Shown piece after piece: positions 56,222 to 57,233 of a stretch of 57,233 bases of DNA (positions are counted from its first letter, which is position 1; each line of letters opens with the position of its first letter). Source of the stretch: Flavobacteriaceae bacterium (GTDB lineage: Bacteria > Bacteroidota > Bacteroidia > Flavobacteriales > Flavobacteriaceae); assembly GCA_017852395.1 (NCBI GenBank), contig JAFMLE010000014.1, forward strand, positions 1 through 57,233, read 5' to 3'. The notes under the pieces are model-generated. The model saw nothing but the letters and a program-made list of their open reading frames with translations, was not told where the DNA came from and ran no database searches. A program made the translations under genes and the position numbers.

Positions 56222-56310
56222 AGTTAATAAATAGAGTTAATAAAATATTAGTCGTTAAAGATATTCACATTTCTTAACATATACAAAAATAAATGTTAAA
56301 GTCGTTAACT
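56222..56310 (-). promoter_or_regulatory. susC promoter and GTTAA-rich leader
   Basis: On the minus strand TATTTTTG (56284-56291) matches TAnnTTTG, giving a leader of about 70 nt. An inverted repeat TTAACAT (56274-56280) / ATGTTAA (56293-56299) surrounds the -7 element. AGTCGTTAA occurs at 56250-56258 and 56300-56308, exactly 50 bp apart, and AGTTAATAAA at 56222-56231 and 56235-56244. A regulator-binding region is plausible; no -33 TTG is seen. Confidence 0.5.
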
Positions 56311-56362
56311 AATTTTGATGATGTTCCAAACAAAATCGCTGTAAAACAATGACATCAATAAA

Positions 56363-56398
56363 AAAAAGCTTCGAAAATTACATATTTCGAAGCTTTTT
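56363..56398 (-). terminator. Terminator of the exported-protein gene
   Basis: AAAAAGCTTCGAAA (56363-56376) pairs with TTTCGAAGCTTTTT (56385-56398) around an 8-nt loop: a perfect 14-bp stem. On the minus strand it follows the gene ending at 56420 by 21 nt and separates it from susC. Confidence 0.85.
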
Positions 56399-56419
56399 AA
56401 CAGATTTACTAAAAAATAA

Positions 56420-57178
56420 TTAAAGTTGATTAAAATACTCAAAGACGTTTTTATAGTCCTCATTGGTTTTTAATCGATTGTTTTCACGCTTCAGATACTC
56501 TTTAAGCTCTTTCTCTTGCCCTTTAAACACTTTGGCAAGACCACTTTTTGATTTTCTAAGGGGTAGGGGTGTTTCATCACCGATACTATAATAGAGCGTA
56601 ATATCGTCCGTAAAGCGAGCCGGAAGCGACTGTTCTAAAGAAGTCCTGGCTTGTGTGGCGTCCATAAATACTTTTTTTCGTTGTAGGTAAAGTTTGTATT
56701 TGGAACCTTGGGTTAATACAACCAAATAGCCGATCAGAGGGAAATTGTTGACTTTACTTCTATAAGGCAACAATTTGTAGTATTCTCCGTCAATTTCACA
56801 GTCCACTTTAGCACTTTTCAAAAGAATTTCTTCGATGTTTTTTTGTCCAGGCTCTCCTTTCCAAATTTCCATTTCATCCGTGTAGGCATTGTAGCGCAAA
56901 TAGATTTCACCATCAAGTTCTTCACCAAAATAGATTACTCGAGATTTTTTGAAATCTTCTTTAAAATAATAACTCCCCCTGATGTTTTCCGGTGGAGTAG
57001 CACTTCGATCAACACGGTTGCGTAGGTCTCTAAATGCATCCATAGTCCGACTGTCCGAAATACGAGGAGCTGCTGTGGCGGCTCCTACAAACCCCTGTGC
57101 AATCATGAGGCTTGAAGATATAAGTGCAACGATTAAGAAGGTATGTTTCTGAAAAGTACGGAGATTTTTTGTGATCAT
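56420..57178 (-). CDS. Exported protein of unknown function
   Basis: About 252 residues from ATG 57178. The frame opens 9 codons earlier, but MITKNLRTFQKHTF gives a normal positively charged signal start. A hydrophobic signal (about 13-27) ends near IAQG. No domain was recognised. The mature part is charged, with a predicted beta-rich centre (GEIYLRYNAYTDEMEIWKG, YKLLPYRSKVNNFPLIGYLVVL) and a lysine/glutamate-rich helical C-terminus ending EYFNQL. This layout resembles periplasmic or surface proteins that occur near TonB receptors, but the function is unknown. It has its own terminator, so it is not part of the susC mRNA. Confidence 0.75.
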   Translation of the reverse strand: MITKNLRTFQKHTFLIVALISSSLMIAQGFVGAATAAPRISDSRTMDAFRDLRNRVDRSATPPENIRGSYYFKEDFKKSRVIYFGEELDGEIYLRYNAYTDEMEIWKGEPGQKNIEEILLKSAKVDCEIDGEYYKLLPYRSKVNNFPLIGYLVVLTQGSKYKLYLQRKKVFMDATQARTSLEQSLPARFTDDITLYYSIGDETPLPLRKSKSGLAKVFKGQEKELKEYLKRENNRLKTNEDYKNVFEYFNQL

Positions 57179-57233
57179 AGACGTGTTTTTTTCAGATGCA
57201 AACATAACTAAAATTTTAATTTCATTAGTCTTT

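Overview
The window is a 57 kb chromosomal segment of a member of the Bacteroidota, most likely a Flavobacteriaceae-type marine or aquatic bacterium. The evidence is: a short (287 aa) primary sigma factor without region 1.1; promoter elements of the Bacteroidota type TAnnTTTG instead of TATAAT; the gliding genes gldB and gldC and the type IX secretion gene porT; a SusC/SusD pair; a TamL-type outer-membrane assembly lipoprotein; and a dcw cluster lacking murF and ddl. The DNA is AT-rich. No insertion sequence, prophage, integrase or CRISPR array was seen; this is mostly core chromosome with one nutrient-uptake locus at the right end.

Region by region. 1-8305 (+): radC, a pyrimidine nucleotidase, a MazG-like hydrolase, aroA, queA, rlmN, a polyprenyl diphosphate synthase and dnaG. 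8302-9772 (-): a NarL-type regulator whose receiver has lost its phospho-acceptor, and nadE. 9837-11173 (+): gldB-gldC, divergent from nadE across a perfectly palindromic pair of -7 elements. 11160-12547 (-): engB and an alpha/beta hydrolase. 12720-28662 (+): an almost gap-free division and cell-wall cluster, mraZ-rsmH-ftsL-ftsI-murE-mraY-murD-ftsW-murG-murC-ftsQ-ftsA-ftsZ-yqeY, preceded by three exactly 10-bp-spaced GTGGTA boxes that look like the MraZ operator. 28670-29578 (-): a secreted TIM-barrel protein. 29747-29820: tRNA-Arg(TCG). 29927-32519 (+): an OprB-like porin and an OmpA protein with thrombospondin-type-3 repeats.

32560-41304 (-): rpe, rpoD, pnp, rpsO, accD, fbaA, tamL. 41340-48489: a SpoU methyltransferase, porT and menG/ubiE, trkA-trkH (K+ uptake), rarA and rlmB. 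48636-50048 (+): an arylsulfotransferase-like lipoprotein, followed by a 379-bp spacer bounded by two strong terminators. 50428-56207 (-): an operon of a SusC-type TonB-dependent receptor, its SusD lipoprotein and a small lipoprotein with a DSYGDGW motif, behind a leader rich in GTTAA motifs. 57178-56420 (-): an unrecognised exported protein with its own terminator.

Together the genes cover peptidoglycan precursor synthesis and septation, DNA priming, RNA modification and decay, the transcription core, outer-membrane biogenesis and gliding/T9SS. The least routine points are the receiver without a phosphorylation site, the loss of zinc ligands in both DnaG and AccD, the compact palindromic and overlapping promoters, the very long acidic tail on FtsZ, and the SusCD-associated lipoprotein. 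No clearly new multi-gene system was found; the best leads are these local oddities.
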